Below are positions 23,614 to 32,350 of a stretch of 36,394 bases of DNA, piece by piece. The position numbers were made by a program, and so were the translations under genes. Every line of letters starts with the position of its first letter. The stretch's first letter is position 1. The stretch is from an uncultured Lachnospiraceae bacterium (GTDB lineage: Bacteria > Bacillota > Clostridia > Lachnospirales > Lachnospiraceae), in the NCBI GenBank assembly GCA_910586405.1, contig CAJUII010000024.1:1-36394 (forward strand), given 5' to 3'. The notes beneath the pieces are model-generated. The model was not told the DNA's origin and searched no databases. It was given only the letters and a program-made list of their open reading frames with translations.

Positions 23614-25485
23614 TTAACAGGCTTTGACGGTGTTTTTTTTTTTATTCTGATGATTTTGCCTGTTTGCAGGTTCAACTGCCGTTTTTCTTGGCTTGATCAG
23701 ACATTTTTTGTCATATCCAATCAGGTCCTCCCGCTTTGCAAGCTTTAGCGCTTCCCGCACAAGTTCATAATTTTTGGGATTGCGGTACTGTATCAGTGCA
23801 CGCTGCATTGCCTTTTCGTGCGGATTTTTGCAGACATAGACAGACTTCATCGTCACAGGGTCCACTCCAGTATAATACATGACGGTTGACATCGTTGATG
23901 GTGTCGGATAAAAGTCTTGTACCTGCTCTGGCATATAGCCGATATCTCGCAAATACTCAGCCAGCGCCACAGCTTCTTTGAGTGTCGAGCCAGGATGGGA
24001 TGACATGAAATATGGCACCAAAAACTGATTCTTGCCAAGTTTTTGATTCAGTCGGTGATATTTTTCAGTAAATGCCTCATAGACAGCGTTTTCCGGTTTT
24101 CCCATTTTGGAGAGGACTGCATCACAGATATGTTCTGGCGCTACTTTGAGCTGTCCGCTGATATGATGCTCTACAAGCTCCTTAAAGAATGTATCATCTC
24201 TGTCTAGTGTCAGATAATCAAATCGTATTCCTGACCGTACAAATACTTTTTTGACATTTGGAAGCGCTCTCAGCTTGCGCAGTAGAGACAGATAATCCGA
24301 ATGATCTACTTCCAGATTGGGGCAGGGTTTCGGGCACAGGCATTGTCTGTTTTTACAAACGCCAATCTCTAGCTGCTTCTGGCAGGAGGGCTTTCTAAAA
24401 TTTGCCGTAGGACCGCCAACATCATGAATATATCCCTTGAAGTCCGGTGCCTGTATCATCTGATTTGCCTCTGCTATGATAGAGTCATGGCTGCGCACCT
24501 GTATTGTGCGTCCCTGATGAAATGTAAGCGCACAAAAATTACAGCCGCCAAAGCACCCGCGGTTGCTGACCAGCGAAAACTTTATCTCTGAAATCGCCGG
24601 CACACCGCCCTGTGCTTCGTAGCATGGATGATATGTTCTTTGATACGGCAGTGCATAGACGTCATCCATCTCCTGCATGGAAAGCGGCTTTTGCGGTATA
24701 TTCTGAACGACATAGACACCATTAGGATACGGTTCAACCAGTGTCTTTCCATTGAACGGGTCTGTGTTGTCGTACTGTATTTTGAAACTTTTGGCATATT
24801 GGATTTTTTCGGCAGTCATCGCATCATAGGAAGGCAGAAGTTCATAGTCGTACAGACTTGAAATATCCTTTGTCTTATATACGGTCCCTGCGATAAAGGA
24901 CAAATCTTTTACTGCGATACCGCTGTTTAGGGCATCTGCAATCTCAATGATTGATTTCTCACCCATACCATAAGAAATGAGATCAGCCTGACTGTCGAGC
25001 AAGATTGAGCGCTTAAAGGAATTGGACCAGTAGTCGTAGTGTGCCATACGGCGCAGACTTGCCTCAATTCCCCCAATGATAATCGGAATGTTTTTGAATT
25101 TTCTGCGTATCAGATTACTGTATACGACGGTGGCGTGATCTGGTCTCTTGTATGGCGCGCCGCCGGGCGTGTAGGCATCTGAATCGCGGTGCTTTTTGGA
25201 CACATAATAGTGATTCACCATAGAGTCCATATTGCCGGAGGACACCAGAAAGCCAAGGCGCGGTGTGCCTAGCACTGCAATACTGTCCTCATTTTTCCAG
25301 TCTGGCTGCGCTATGATTCCGACATGATAGCCATGTGCCTGAAGCAGCCGTGTGATGATCGCATGTCCAAAAGAAGGGTGATCCACATAGGCGTCCCCTG
25401 TGACGTAGACAAAATCAAGCTGTTCTATTCCAAGCTGTTGCACTTCTTCGATTGTCATAGGCAGAAAGCCGTTTGCAACTGACAA
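23614..25485 (-). CDS. YgiQ family (UPF0313) radical SAM protein, frameshifted tail
   Basis: A 623-residue radical SAM protein of the YgiQ family; the reaction is unknown. An N-terminal domain (FVYVTGDAYVDHPSFGHAII at about 25-44) precedes the SAM core with C311-x3-C315-x2-C318 (RGCFGGCNFC). Extra cysteines at CKNRQCLCPKPCPN (about 387-400) and the DFYPTPSTMSTVMYYTG segment are typical. The frame stops right after an 11-A run (23633-23643). With 10 A it would continue to 23544, adding a basic tail (...KKKTIRNIHKHK...) like that of relatives. The enzymatic part is complete, so the protein is probably functional either way. Confidence 0.92.
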   Translation of the reverse strand: MSVANGFLPMTIEEVQQLGIEQLDFVYVTGDAYVDHPSFGHAIITRLLQAHGYHVGIIAQPDWKNEDSIAVLGTPRLGFLVSSGNMDSMVNHYYVSKKHRDSDAYTPGGAPYKRPDHATVVYSNLIRRKFKNIPIIIGGIEASLRRMAHYDYWSNSFKRSILLDSQADLISYGMGEKSIIEIADALNSGIAVKDLSFIAGTVYKTKDISSLYDYELLPSYDAMTAEKIQYAKSFKIQYDNTDPFNGKTLVEPYPNGVYVVQNIPQKPLSMQEMDDVYALPYQRTYHPCYEAQGGVPAISEIKFSLVSNRGCFGGCNFCALTFHQGRTIQVRSHDSIIAEANQMIQAPDFKGYIHDVGGPTANFRKPSCQKQLEIGVCKNRQCLCPKPCPNLEVDHSDYLSLLRKLRALPNVKKVFVRSGIRFDYLTLDRDDTFFKELVEHHISGQLKVAPEHICDAVLSKMGKPENAVYEAFTEKYHRLNQKLGKNQFLVPYFMSSHPGSTLKEAVALAEYLRDIGYMPEQVQDFYPTPSTMSTVMYYTGVDPVTMKSVYVCKNPHEKAMQRALIQYRNPKNYELVREALKLAKREDLIGYDKKCLIKPRKTAVEPANRQNHQNKKKNTVKAC

Positions 25486-25501
25486 TTTTCAATCCTCCTT
25501 C

Positions 25502-26227
25502 TCATAATTCTGACGATTTTGATGGTTTCAGCGCCATAATTTCCTGTTCCGTGAGCGCCCGGTAAGAACCTTTTGAAAGAGTTTCATCTAATGACAGTGT
25601 TCCCATCGAGAGACGCTTTAAATATGTGACTGAACCGCCGACAGCCTGCACCATTCTCTTGACTTGATGGAACCGCCCCTCTGTTATGGTAAGCTCTATC
25701 GTATAGAAGTCCGCTGACTGTGTTAATACTTTTACCTGAGCTGGACGCGTGGGTGTCTCATCTCCGATCTCCACGCCATTTTCCAGCAAAGAGACGGCAT
25801 CTGCCGAAAGCGTTCCTGTGCATTCCACATAATATGTTTTTGCCACATGCCTGCTGGGGGACAGCAGATTGTGGGCAAGTTCGCCGTCGTTTGTGATCAG
25901 CAAAAGCCCCTCTGTGTCCTTGTCAAGCCGCCCGACAGGCGCCAGATGCTTTCCGCTGGCATCTGGCAGCAGCGACATCACTGTAGACTCATGGTTGTCT
26001 CTGGTGGCAGTGACGACGCCGGCAGGCTTGTGAAGCATATAATAATACAGACTTTGGTAGACGATGCTCTTGCCCATACAGGCAATATGGTCACGCGCTG
26101 CATCTACTTGAAAATCCGGTTTTCTGACAAGCGTGTCATTGACAGATACCTGACCTTTTTTGATCAAGTCCTTGACTTGGCTTCGCGTGCCTAGCTGCAT
26201 ATCACATAAAAATTTATCCAGTCTCAT
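25502..26227 (-). CDS. RsuA/RluB family pseudouridine synthase
   Basis: A 241-residue 16S or 23S rRNA pseudouridine synthase. The S4 domain covers about residues 1-48 (RLDKFLCDMQLGTRSQVKDL). The catalytic domain has D102 in GRLDKDTEG and the family motif EGRFHQVKRM (about 184-193). The small size without extensions fits RsuA (target U516 of 16S rRNA), but RluB/E/F cannot be excluded. The ATG at 26227 is preferred over a GTG three bases upstream because GGAGG is 6 nt away. A 31-bp perfect palindrome lies directly before this ribosome binding site. The YgiQ gene follows by 16 bp. Confidence 0.92.
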   Translation of the reverse strand: MRLDKFLCDMQLGTRSQVKDLIKKGQVSVNDTLVRKPDFQVDAARDHIACMGKSIVYQSLYYYMLHKPAGVVTATRDNHESTVMSLLPDASGKHLAPVGRLDKDTEGLLLITNDGELAHNLLSPSRHVAKTYYVECTGTLSADAVSLLENGVEIGDETPTRPAQVKVLTQSADFYTIELTITEGRFHQVKRMVQAVGGSVTYLKRLSMGTLSLDETLSKGSYRALTEQEIMALKPSKSSEL

Positions 26228-26240
26228 CACAATCCTCCAT

Positions 26241-26271
26241 CGGATAAAGGGACACGGTGTCCCTTTATCCG
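26241..26271. repeat. 31-bp perfect palindrome in divergent intergenic region
   Basis: Two 15-bp arms (26241-26255 and 26257-26271, core GGATAAAGGGACAC) around a single central G. It would form a very stable stem in the mRNA of the RsuA-type gene, ending 13 nt before its start codon and almost touching the GGAGG. It lies at the 5' side of both flanking genes, so it is not a conventional terminator. It may be an operator, an RNA switch element, or a small dispersed repeat. Confidence 0.75.
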
Positions 26272-26342
26272 ATTCATAAATTCCACAGTTTCATTATAAA
26301 ATATACTAAACAGAGATGCTGCATGTAACGTGGAGGTTTTGT

Positions 26343-27275
26343 ATGCTGTTCAAAACGCTGGCATATCTTCTGCTAATCCTTGTCATATTGAGCAGACCCG
26401 ACGCGACATTTCGGTATGCCTATGAAGGGCTGTACCAATGGGCTGCCAAAATGGTTCCCACGCTCTTTCCTTTTATGATGATCAGCTCCATTATGGTATA
26501 CAGTGGTGCAGACTTAGAGCTTGGCAGTATGCTCAGCCGTATTTTGAAAAAGATATACAAGTACAGCAGCTTCGGGCTGTATGCAATCTTTATGGGGTTT
26601 TTCTGCGGCTTTCCCATGGGTGCCAAGGTCGTGAGCGAGCTGTATGGCAATGATAAAATCAGTAAATCCGAAGCCAATACGCTGCTTGCCTTTTGCAATA
26701 ATATTGGTCCGGCATACTTTGTGGGAATCATCATTCCGATACTGCACGAATGCGGCTACCAGAATACGCTGCCCTTCGTGTTTGGCATGTACGGCATTCC
26801 GGCTGTCTACGGCATTGTGATGGGATTTTTGCATGCAGATCATCACGCTTCCAACGAAATCAAGCCGCAGTCTGCCCAGCCTCCTAGTTCACTGGCCGCA
26901 ACGCTCAAAAAATCATGTATGGACAACACACAAGCCCTGATTATACTGGGTGGATACATTACCTTTACCAATGCCTTTCGCATTTTTCTTGACTTTATGC
27001 CGTTTTCCCATAATAGCAAAAATGTTCTGTCAAGTTTTCTGGAAATCATTGGCGGGGTTCAGGCAATCTATACGACTACCCTCATTCCTGCACAGAAGGT
27101 TTTCTGGATGATGACAGCACTTTGCTTTGGCGGCGTATCCTGCATTCTACAGACGAGCAGTTTTCTGGAAAAATCAGCACTCTCGCTGGAGTATTATCTG
27201 AAACATAAAGTTTTGATTACGCTGTTGTCTGCGATCTACTATTTTGTTCTCACCCAGCCTGTTCATTTTTCCTGA
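26343..27275 (+). CDS. YlbJ-like integral membrane protein (nucleoside recognition/GATE domain)
   Basis: A 310-residue multi-spanning membrane protein. It contains the GATE-type motif FCGFPMGAKVVSELY followed by ANTLLAFCNNIGPAYFVG, characteristic of the YlbJ/nucleoside-recognition family. YlbJ proteins are spore-cortex factors in Bacillus, but this one is shorter than the ~400-residue Bacillus protein. The neighbourhood (rsmD, coaD and a coiled-coil gene nearby) matches ylbH-ylbI-ylbJ, which supports the name. The start at 26343 has GTGGAGG about 6 nt upstream; an ATG at 26316 overlaps the ribosome binding site region and adds no conserved residues. It is the only plus-strand gene in the right half. 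Confidence 0.82.
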   Translation: MLFKTLAYLLLILVILSRPDATFRYAYEGLYQWAAKMVPTLFPFMMISSIMVYSGADLELGSMLSRILKKIYKYSSFGLYAIFMGFFCGFPMGAKVVSELYGNDKISKSEANTLLAFCNNIGPAYFVGIIIPILHECGYQNTLPFVFGMYGIPAVYGIVMGFLHADHHASNEIKPQSAQPPSSLAATLKKSCMDNTQALIILGGYITFTNAFRIFLDFMPFSHNSKNVLSSFLEIIGGVQAIYTTTLIPAQKVFWMMTALCFGGVSCILQTSSFLEKSALSLEYYLKHKVLITLLSAIYYFVLTQPVHFS

Positions 27276-27300
27276 TGCTGTTTTGTGATGACCGAGCAGA

Positions 27301-28341
27301 TCACGGAAGCTGGATCACGTTAGACTGCGTGCTCATATCATACAAATTGTATGCTTTAAAGATCAATGTATTGTTGCTGCCATAGCCTATATTGAGGGAA
27401 ACGGTCACAGTTGGGCTGCCCTTTGCCCACGGCTGCAAAGCCGACCATGTCAGACCATTATCGCAGGAATAAGCATAATACTGAATCGGAGATTCTGCAT
27501 CAAGTGCTGTCAGCTCTACCGTCGCAGTCTTTCCTGTCTGGTCATATTTTAAAAGATTTGCACTGACATACACCGGTGCTGTCGTGTCGTTGTGCACGCG
27601 GCTTGCTGGCACTGGTACTGCCAGCGGAGCATAATTGCTGTAATCCTTTGTTTTATCTTTAGACACAAGCCCAAAGTACCGTGCGACTGCCTGTGCGTCA
27701 CGAACACCAAACTCTCTGAGCTTCTCCGGGGACTGAATATATGGCGTGTCATTGATGTTATCTACATGACAGTGCTCTACAATCACAGCGGGAATACTCC
27801 GAATCGAACACTCACGTATGATGCCATAATAATCTGAGTTTCCATTGCTGCCGATTCTGGTTTTGATACCGCGGTTAAACAGCCCCATCTCCTCAAACTG
27901 TGTCAGAAATTCATTGGCAGCAGAATATCCCTGACTGTACAACTGCCCCGTTGACGGAATCCATACCTCACTGCCGTAGAGGGTATGGGAAAGAGACATA
28001 TTAAAATGAAGTGAAAAGAGAAAATCAGCATCGACGCCCTGCGCAAAAGCTGCGCGCTCATCAAGGTCCATTTTGACATCCTCTGTATGTGTCAGATATA
28101 CCTCAACATTCTGAAACTTTTCTAATTCCTCCTTCATGTACTGTGCAACAACCATCGTGTAAACTTTTTCGGGAATTGGCAGATAGTCTGTACCCAGATT
28201 AGAACCGCCATGTCCCGGGTCAATCACAACGACAATCGGCTCCGCCGCGCTTGCTGTCTCTACAGGAACAGCAGAGACCGGCACAGTCAATACTGCGATA
28301 GATAAAATGACCGAAATGGTCTTTTTGATAAATTTTTTCAT
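27301..28341 (-). CDS. N-acetylmuramoyl-L-alanine amidase (Amidase_3) with C-terminal domain
   Basis: A 346-residue secreted zinc amidase that cuts the bond between MurNAc and the stem peptide. After a signal peptide (1-33, ...TASA-AE) the Amidase_3 domain (about 35-228) has zinc ligands H44 (DPGHGG), E58 and H112 (SLHFN) and the catalytic glutamate E189 (VIVEHCHVDN). The C-terminal ~90 residues (about 252-346) form an Ig-like beta domain (TGKTATVELTALDAES; DNGLTWS) that may bind the wall or mediate contacts. It is the last gene of the parE operon, 24 bp after the coiled-coil gene, and converges with the ylbJ-like gene. Confidence 0.92.
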   Translation of the reverse strand: MKKFIKKTISVILSIAVLTVPVSAVPVETASAAEPIVVVIDPGHGGSNLGTDYLPIPEKVYTMVVAQYMKEELEKFQNVEVYLTHTEDVKMDLDERAAFAQGVDADFLFSLHFNMSLSHTLYGSEVWIPSTGQLYSQGYSAANEFLTQFEEMGLFNRGIKTRIGSNGNSDYYGIIRECSIRSIPAVIVEHCHVDNINDTPYIQSPEKLREFGVRDAQAVARYFGLVSKDKTKDYSNYAPLAVPVPASRVHNDTTAPVYVSANLLKYDQTGKTATVELTALDAESPIQYYAYSCDNGLTWSALQPWAKGSPTVTVSLNIGYGSNNTLIFKAYNLYDMSTQSNVIQLP

Positions 28342-28365
28342 TTCGAATGTACTCCTCTAAATCGT

Positions 28366-28968
28366 TTATATCACATTAATTCCATCGGTTCCCGCATTTT
28401 CGTCAGTCTGCGCTGCATTGACTGAATCGTCCGCCGGCACAAGCTCTGCCCTGTTAGATGTAACCACATGGTCAATCTCTTGAAGATTACCCACTAATGT
28501 ATTGTAATCGCGTGTAGAAATCTCGATGGACTGTTTTAGAATATTTTCCAGGTTGGCAAGAATATCATCTGTATACTGCATTGCAGCAGCTTTCACACCG
28601 TTTGCCTCAATCATTGCATTGTCAAGAATCTCTTGGGCTTGGCTGGTTGCCATCGCCACGATCTCATTTGCCTGCTCGTATGCCCGCTGCATAATTTCAT
28701 GTTCATTGACCAATTCAGTCGTCTGAACAGTTGCATTTTTGATTAGTTCCTCCGCCTTATTTCTGGCATCTGACAGAATTGCTTCTTTGTTCGAAATAAT
28801 TTTCTGATAGCGCTTGATCTCCTCGGGTGTTTTCATGCGCAGTTCCCGCAGAAGATCGTCAATCTCCGCCTTGTTTACCATGATTACGTCTGTAGAAAAT
28901 GCCTTGTATTTGCAGTTATCTATGTATTCCTCTATTTCATCAATTAACTGCTCTATTCTACTGCTCAT
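28366..28968 (-). CDS. Coiled-coil protein, DivIVA/ATPase-subunit-H-like
   Basis: A 200-residue, strongly helical protein. From about residue 45 to 165 it shows long heptad-like, Ala/Glu/Gln-rich stretches (NKAEELIKNA, EQANEIVAMATSQAQEI) typical of DivIVA-like or H+-ATPase subunit H-like coiled coils. It has no membrane helix. The last ~25 residues are acidic and probably disordered. It lies 21 bp after coaD and before the amidase; similar proteins sit beside coaD and rsmD in many Clostridia. A scaffold role in envelope growth is possible but unproven. Confidence 0.78.
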   Translation of the reverse strand: MSSRIEQLIDEIEEYIDNCKYKAFSTDVIMVNKAEIDDLLRELRMKTPEEIKRYQKIISNKEAILSDARNKAEELIKNATVQTTELVNEHEIMQRAYEQANEIVAMATSQAQEILDNAMIEANGVKAAAMQYTDDILANLENILKQSIEISTRDYNTLVGNLQEIDHVVTSNRAELVPADDSVNAAQTDENAGTDGINVI

Positions 28969-28989
28969 ATTATTCCTCCAATATCTATC

Positions 28990-29481
28990 TCAATTTCTTC
29001 TTAATTTCATTTTTTCATATACAAGGTCAGCCACAAAATCAGGCACGCACTGGGAGATATCCCCGTTAAATGCAGCAATTTCTTTCACGCTCGATGAACT
29101 CAAATATGCATATTCGAGACTTGTCGTCAAAAAAAGAGTATCAAGCCCGCCCTTTGACAGCATCCTGTTTGTCTGTGCTGTCTGTAGTTCATACTCAAAA
29201 TCTGAGATCGCGCGCAAGCCGCGCACTGAAATATGAACATTCTTCTGTTTTGCATAATCAATCAAAAGACCGTTAAAGGAATCCACTGTCACATTGGGCA
29301 GTTCCTTTGTGGCTTCCTTTAATATACTAACACGTTCCTCGACAGAAAACAACGCATTCTTAGCCTTATTATCCAAAACACTTACAGTCAGTTCATCAAA
29401 CATCTTAGATGCACGCTGAATAATATCAAGATGTCCAAGGGTCATAGGGTCAAAACTGCCCGGATAGATTGCCGCATTCAT
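28990..29481 (-). CDS. coaD: Phosphopantetheine adenylyltransferase CoaD
   Basis: A 163-residue adenylyltransferase of coenzyme A synthesis (4'-phosphopantetheine + ATP to dephospho-CoA). The nucleotidyltransferase signature YPGSFDPMTLGHLDII (6-21) includes the T-x-G-H motif (14-17). RGLRAISDFEYELQ (about 88-101) and SSSSVKEIAAFNGDIS (about 127-142) are standard. Length is normal. It lies 27 bp downstream of rsmD, its usual neighbour. Confidence 0.97.
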   Translation of the reverse strand: MNAAIYPGSFDPMTLGHLDIIQRASKMFDELTVSVLDNKAKNALFSVEERVSILKEATKELPNVTVDSFNGLLIDYAKQKNVHISVRGLRAISDFEYELQTAQTNRMLSKGGLDTLFLTTSLEYAYLSSSSVKEIAAFNGDISQCVPDFVADLVYEKMKLRRN

Positions 29482-29508
29482 ACTATATAATTCCTCCCCG
29501 ATATACGA

Positions 29509-30063
29509 TTATTGTGTATTTCTTTTGATAAATACATGTTTATTTGTCTTGTACTGTTTGCTCTTCTCCACCACAAAACCCAGCGTGTCCACATAATCAA
29601 AAGAAGTTGTGGCGGAGGCCTCCACCACAATCAGTGTGTCGTCAGTTACAAAGGCGGCATCTCGCAGCAACTCTAATACTTTCCTGTCATATTCCTGTTG
29701 ATAAGGAGGATCGAGAAAAATAATGTCCGCTGTATCCCGGATACTGCCCCGAAGTGCCGCAAAGACATCCTGCCTGAGCACAACAGCCCTGTCCGAAAGA
29801 TGCGTATGTTCAAGGTTTTCTGTGATACATGCGACCGCCTTTTGATTGTTCTCCACGAAATATGCTTTGTTTGCCCCGCGGCTTAACGCCTCGATTCCAA
29901 TACCGCCACTTCCTGAAAATAAGTCGATAAATACGGCGTCCGGCAGATTTGGCATCAACATATTAAACAGCGTTTCCTTGATCCGGTCCGTTGTCGGCCG
30001 TGTATCGAGCCCCTCCGGCGATTTTAATAACAGACGACGTGCACTTCCTGCGATTACTCTCAT
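29509..30063 (-). CDS. rsmD: 16S rRNA m2G966 methyltransferase RsmD
   Basis: A 184-residue SAM-dependent methyltransferase that modifies G966 of 16S rRNA. It begins MRVIAGSARR with RPTTDRIKETLFNML (about 21-35). The SAM-binding motif is FIDLFSGSGGIGIEALSRGA and the catalytic motif is DPPY within IIFLDPPYQQEY. The start at 30063 has GGGAGG 6 nt upstream; an earlier ATG at 30084 would overlap that site. It lies 30 bp downstream of parC and before coaD. Confidence 0.95.
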   Translation of the reverse strand: MRVIAGSARRLLLKSPEGLDTRPTTDRIKETLFNMLMPNLPDAVFIDLFSGSGGIGIEALSRGANKAYFVENNQKAVACITENLEHTHLSDRAVVLRQDVFAALRGSIRDTADIIFLDPPYQQEYDRKVLELLRDAAFVTDDTLIVVEASATTSFDYVDTLGFVVEKSKQYKTNKHVFIKRNTQ

Positions 30064-30093
30064 ACAAATCCTCCCAATGAACACTTTTTTTCA

Positions 30094-32331
30094 TTATACC
30101 CTAATTTTGGTTCCTTTTGAATCTCTTTTATTAACTTTTAATTTATTTATTGGCACAAGTTTTTCTTTATATGGAATCGTACTGTCAGAACCGGGCTGGC
30201 AGTAATGCACCTGTTCGATATAATCATTGCTTCCTAACCGCATCCCCCGCACGCCGACTGCTGTCTTTTTGAGCTCTGAGATCTCATCTGTGTCAAATCG
30301 GAGAAAATAGCCGTCCTTGCTCTGCAAAATAATATGCTGGTGCTCCGTCACGACCTCAATGTCGAGCAGCTCATCCTCCTCACCGAGCTTGGTTGCTGCC
30401 ACTGTCCGTTTTGTCACATCAAATTCTCCTCCGCTTACGATCTTACACATTCCCTGCTTTGTGACAAACAACAGTCTATATAGATTTAACTCCGACTGAC
30501 TGGCGATCTTGACAATGTTCTCCGCTGCGGAGCTGTAATTACTGATATTGTCAACGGGTTGTCCTTTGTCCCGAAATTTGCCAAACGGGATATCTGTCAC
30601 TTTGATCGTGTGAAGTTGTCCTGTGTTGGTAAACAGACAGATTCTGCCAGTACTTCTGCACTTTACAACATACTTAAACTCGGCGAGCGCTGCCTCCTTA
30701 TTTCGCTCAAAGGCTGCCATGTCAATTGTTTTGCAGTAACCGAACTTGTCCATAAGAAACATAAGTTCTACATCCTCTGGTTTTTTCTCCTCGTAGACAG
30801 CTTCCTCTGCATTTTCAATATGTGTTTTCCGTTTTCTGGCATATTGTTTCTTCAAGGCATCTAGTTCTTGTATAATGACCTGTGCCATAGAATCTCTGCG
30901 CTCGAGAATATCTTCATATTTGTAGATATTGGCATTGGTCTCCTCGTTCTCCTTCATCAAGGCTTCGATTTCCAGACCAATCAACTTATATAAGCGCATA
31001 TCCAGTATGGCATTTGCCTGACGCTCCGTAAAGTTTAACTGCTGTGCCATCACAGAGGATTCCTTAGAGCGGAATTTGATTCCTTTTGTGACGCCGCTTG
31101 TCAGACAGTTTTTGACCATTGCACGGTCTTTCGAGCCCCGTAGGATTTCGATGATTAGGTCAATGATATTGCACGCGCGGATTAAGCCTTCCTGTATCTC
31201 ACGTTTTTCAAGCTCTTTATTCAGTAAGGTCGTATACTTGCGTGTGGCAATCTCATATTGGAATGCTACATTTCGCGCAATGATGCTTTTTAGCCCCATT
31301 GTCTCAGGTCTGCCGTCCGCAATTGCAATCATATTGACGCCAAAAGTATCCTCAAGACGTGTCTTTTTATACAATAAATTCTTAAAATTTTCCACGTCCG
31401 TATCTTTCTTTAATTCGATGACAATACGAATCCCCTCCTTGGAGGACTGGTTTGAGATATCGACAATCTCCGGTGCCTTTTTCTGCTCATACAGGGAGGC
31501 TGCATCTTGCAAAAACTTTCCAATATTCGCACCGATCATCGTGTAGGGAATCTCTGTGATGACCAGATTCAGCTTTCCTCCCTTGGTCTTTTCAATCTCC
31601 ACTTTACCGCGAAGTTTTATTTTTCCAGTGCCAGTCTCGTAAATGGACAGCAAGTCGTCCTTGTTGCACACGATGCCTCCCGTCGGAAAATCAGGTCCCT
31701 TCACATACTTCATCAACTCACGTGTCGAGATATTTTCGTTCATCATGTACGCCTTCGTCGCCTCAATGACTTCGCCTAGATTGTGCGGCGGAATGCTTGT
31801 CACCATACCGACGGCAATGCCTTCTGAGCCGTTCACAAGCAAATTGGGAAATCTGCATGGGAGAACACTCGGCTCCTTCTCTGTCTCATCAAAATTCGAC
31901 ACAAAATCAACGACATCCTTATCCAGATCAGACAAAATTGCTTCCTGTGTGATTTTTTGCAGACGCGCTTCTGTGTATCGCATGGCTGCGGCGCCGTCTC
32001 CCTCGATATTGCCAAAGTTGCCGTGTCCGTCAATCAGGGGAATGCCCTTCTTGAAGTCCTGCGTCAGCACAACGAGCGCATCATAAATTGAGCTGTCTCC
32101 GTGGGGATGGTATTTACCCATCGTATCACCGACAATACGCGCACTCTTTCTGTAGGGACGGTCATATCGAATGCCAAGTTCATGCATGTCGTACAAGGTC
32201 CGCCGCTGAACCGGTTTGAGTCCATCTCTGACATCGGGCAATGCGCGGGCAATGATCACACTCATTGCATAATCAATAAAGGACCGCTGCATGGTCTCTG
32301 AGTATTCCGTTCTAATAATTCTCTCTTCCAT
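30094..32331 (-). CDS. parC: DNA topoisomerase IV subunit A-like (ParC)
   Basis: A 745-residue type IIA topoisomerase A subunit, which cuts and rejoins DNA during decatenation or supercoil removal. The breakage-reunion domain has the catalytic Y119 (AAMRYTEAR) and a quinolone-resistance region HPHGDSSIYD with Ser80 and Asp84 at the usual hot-spot positions, both wild type. The C-terminal beta-pinwheel starts near 500. It lacks a clear QRRGGKG GyrA box (only a degenerate KFRDKGQPV segment), and the length is below that of most GyrA, so ParC is preferred. It follows parE by 19 bp. Confidence 0.88.
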   Translation of the reverse strand: MEERIIRTEYSETMQRSFIDYAMSVIIARALPDVRDGLKPVQRRTLYDMHELGIRYDRPYRKSARIVGDTMGKYHPHGDSSIYDALVVLTQDFKKGIPLIDGHGNFGNIEGDGAAAMRYTEARLQKITQEAILSDLDKDVVDFVSNFDETEKEPSVLPCRFPNLLVNGSEGIAVGMVTSIPPHNLGEVIEATKAYMMNENISTRELMKYVKGPDFPTGGIVCNKDDLLSIYETGTGKIKLRGKVEIEKTKGGKLNLVITEIPYTMIGANIGKFLQDAASLYEQKKAPEIVDISNQSSKEGIRIVIELKKDTDVENFKNLLYKKTRLEDTFGVNMIAIADGRPETMGLKSIIARNVAFQYEIATRKYTTLLNKELEKREIQEGLIRACNIIDLIIEILRGSKDRAMVKNCLTSGVTKGIKFRSKESSVMAQQLNFTERQANAILDMRLYKLIGLEIEALMKENEETNANIYKYEDILERRDSMAQVIIQELDALKKQYARKRKTHIENAEEAVYEEKKPEDVELMFLMDKFGYCKTIDMAAFERNKEAALAEFKYVVKCRSTGRICLFTNTGQLHTIKVTDIPFGKFRDKGQPVDNISNYSSAAENIVKIASQSELNLYRLLFVTKQGMCKIVSGGEFDVTKRTVAATKLGEEDELLDIEVVTEHQHIILQSKDGYFLRFDTDEISELKKTAVGVRGMRLGSNDYIEQVHYCQPGSDSTIPYKEKLVPINKLKVNKRDSKGTKIRV

Positions 32332-32350
32332 CTGTCACTCTGCTCCTTAT

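Noticed and set aside
26272..26342. Sigma-E (sporulation) promoter for the ylbJ-like gene
   Set aside because: A TATACT-like string is present, but no convincing -35 or sigma-E pattern at correct spacing was found.
31076..31546. Plus-strand ORF of 156 codons
   Set aside because: It is antisense to parC; the parC frame is conserved throughout, so this is a shadow.
30094..32331. Possible quinolone-resistance changes in the A subunit
   Set aside because: The key positions Ser80 and Asp84 in HPHGDSSIYD are wild type.
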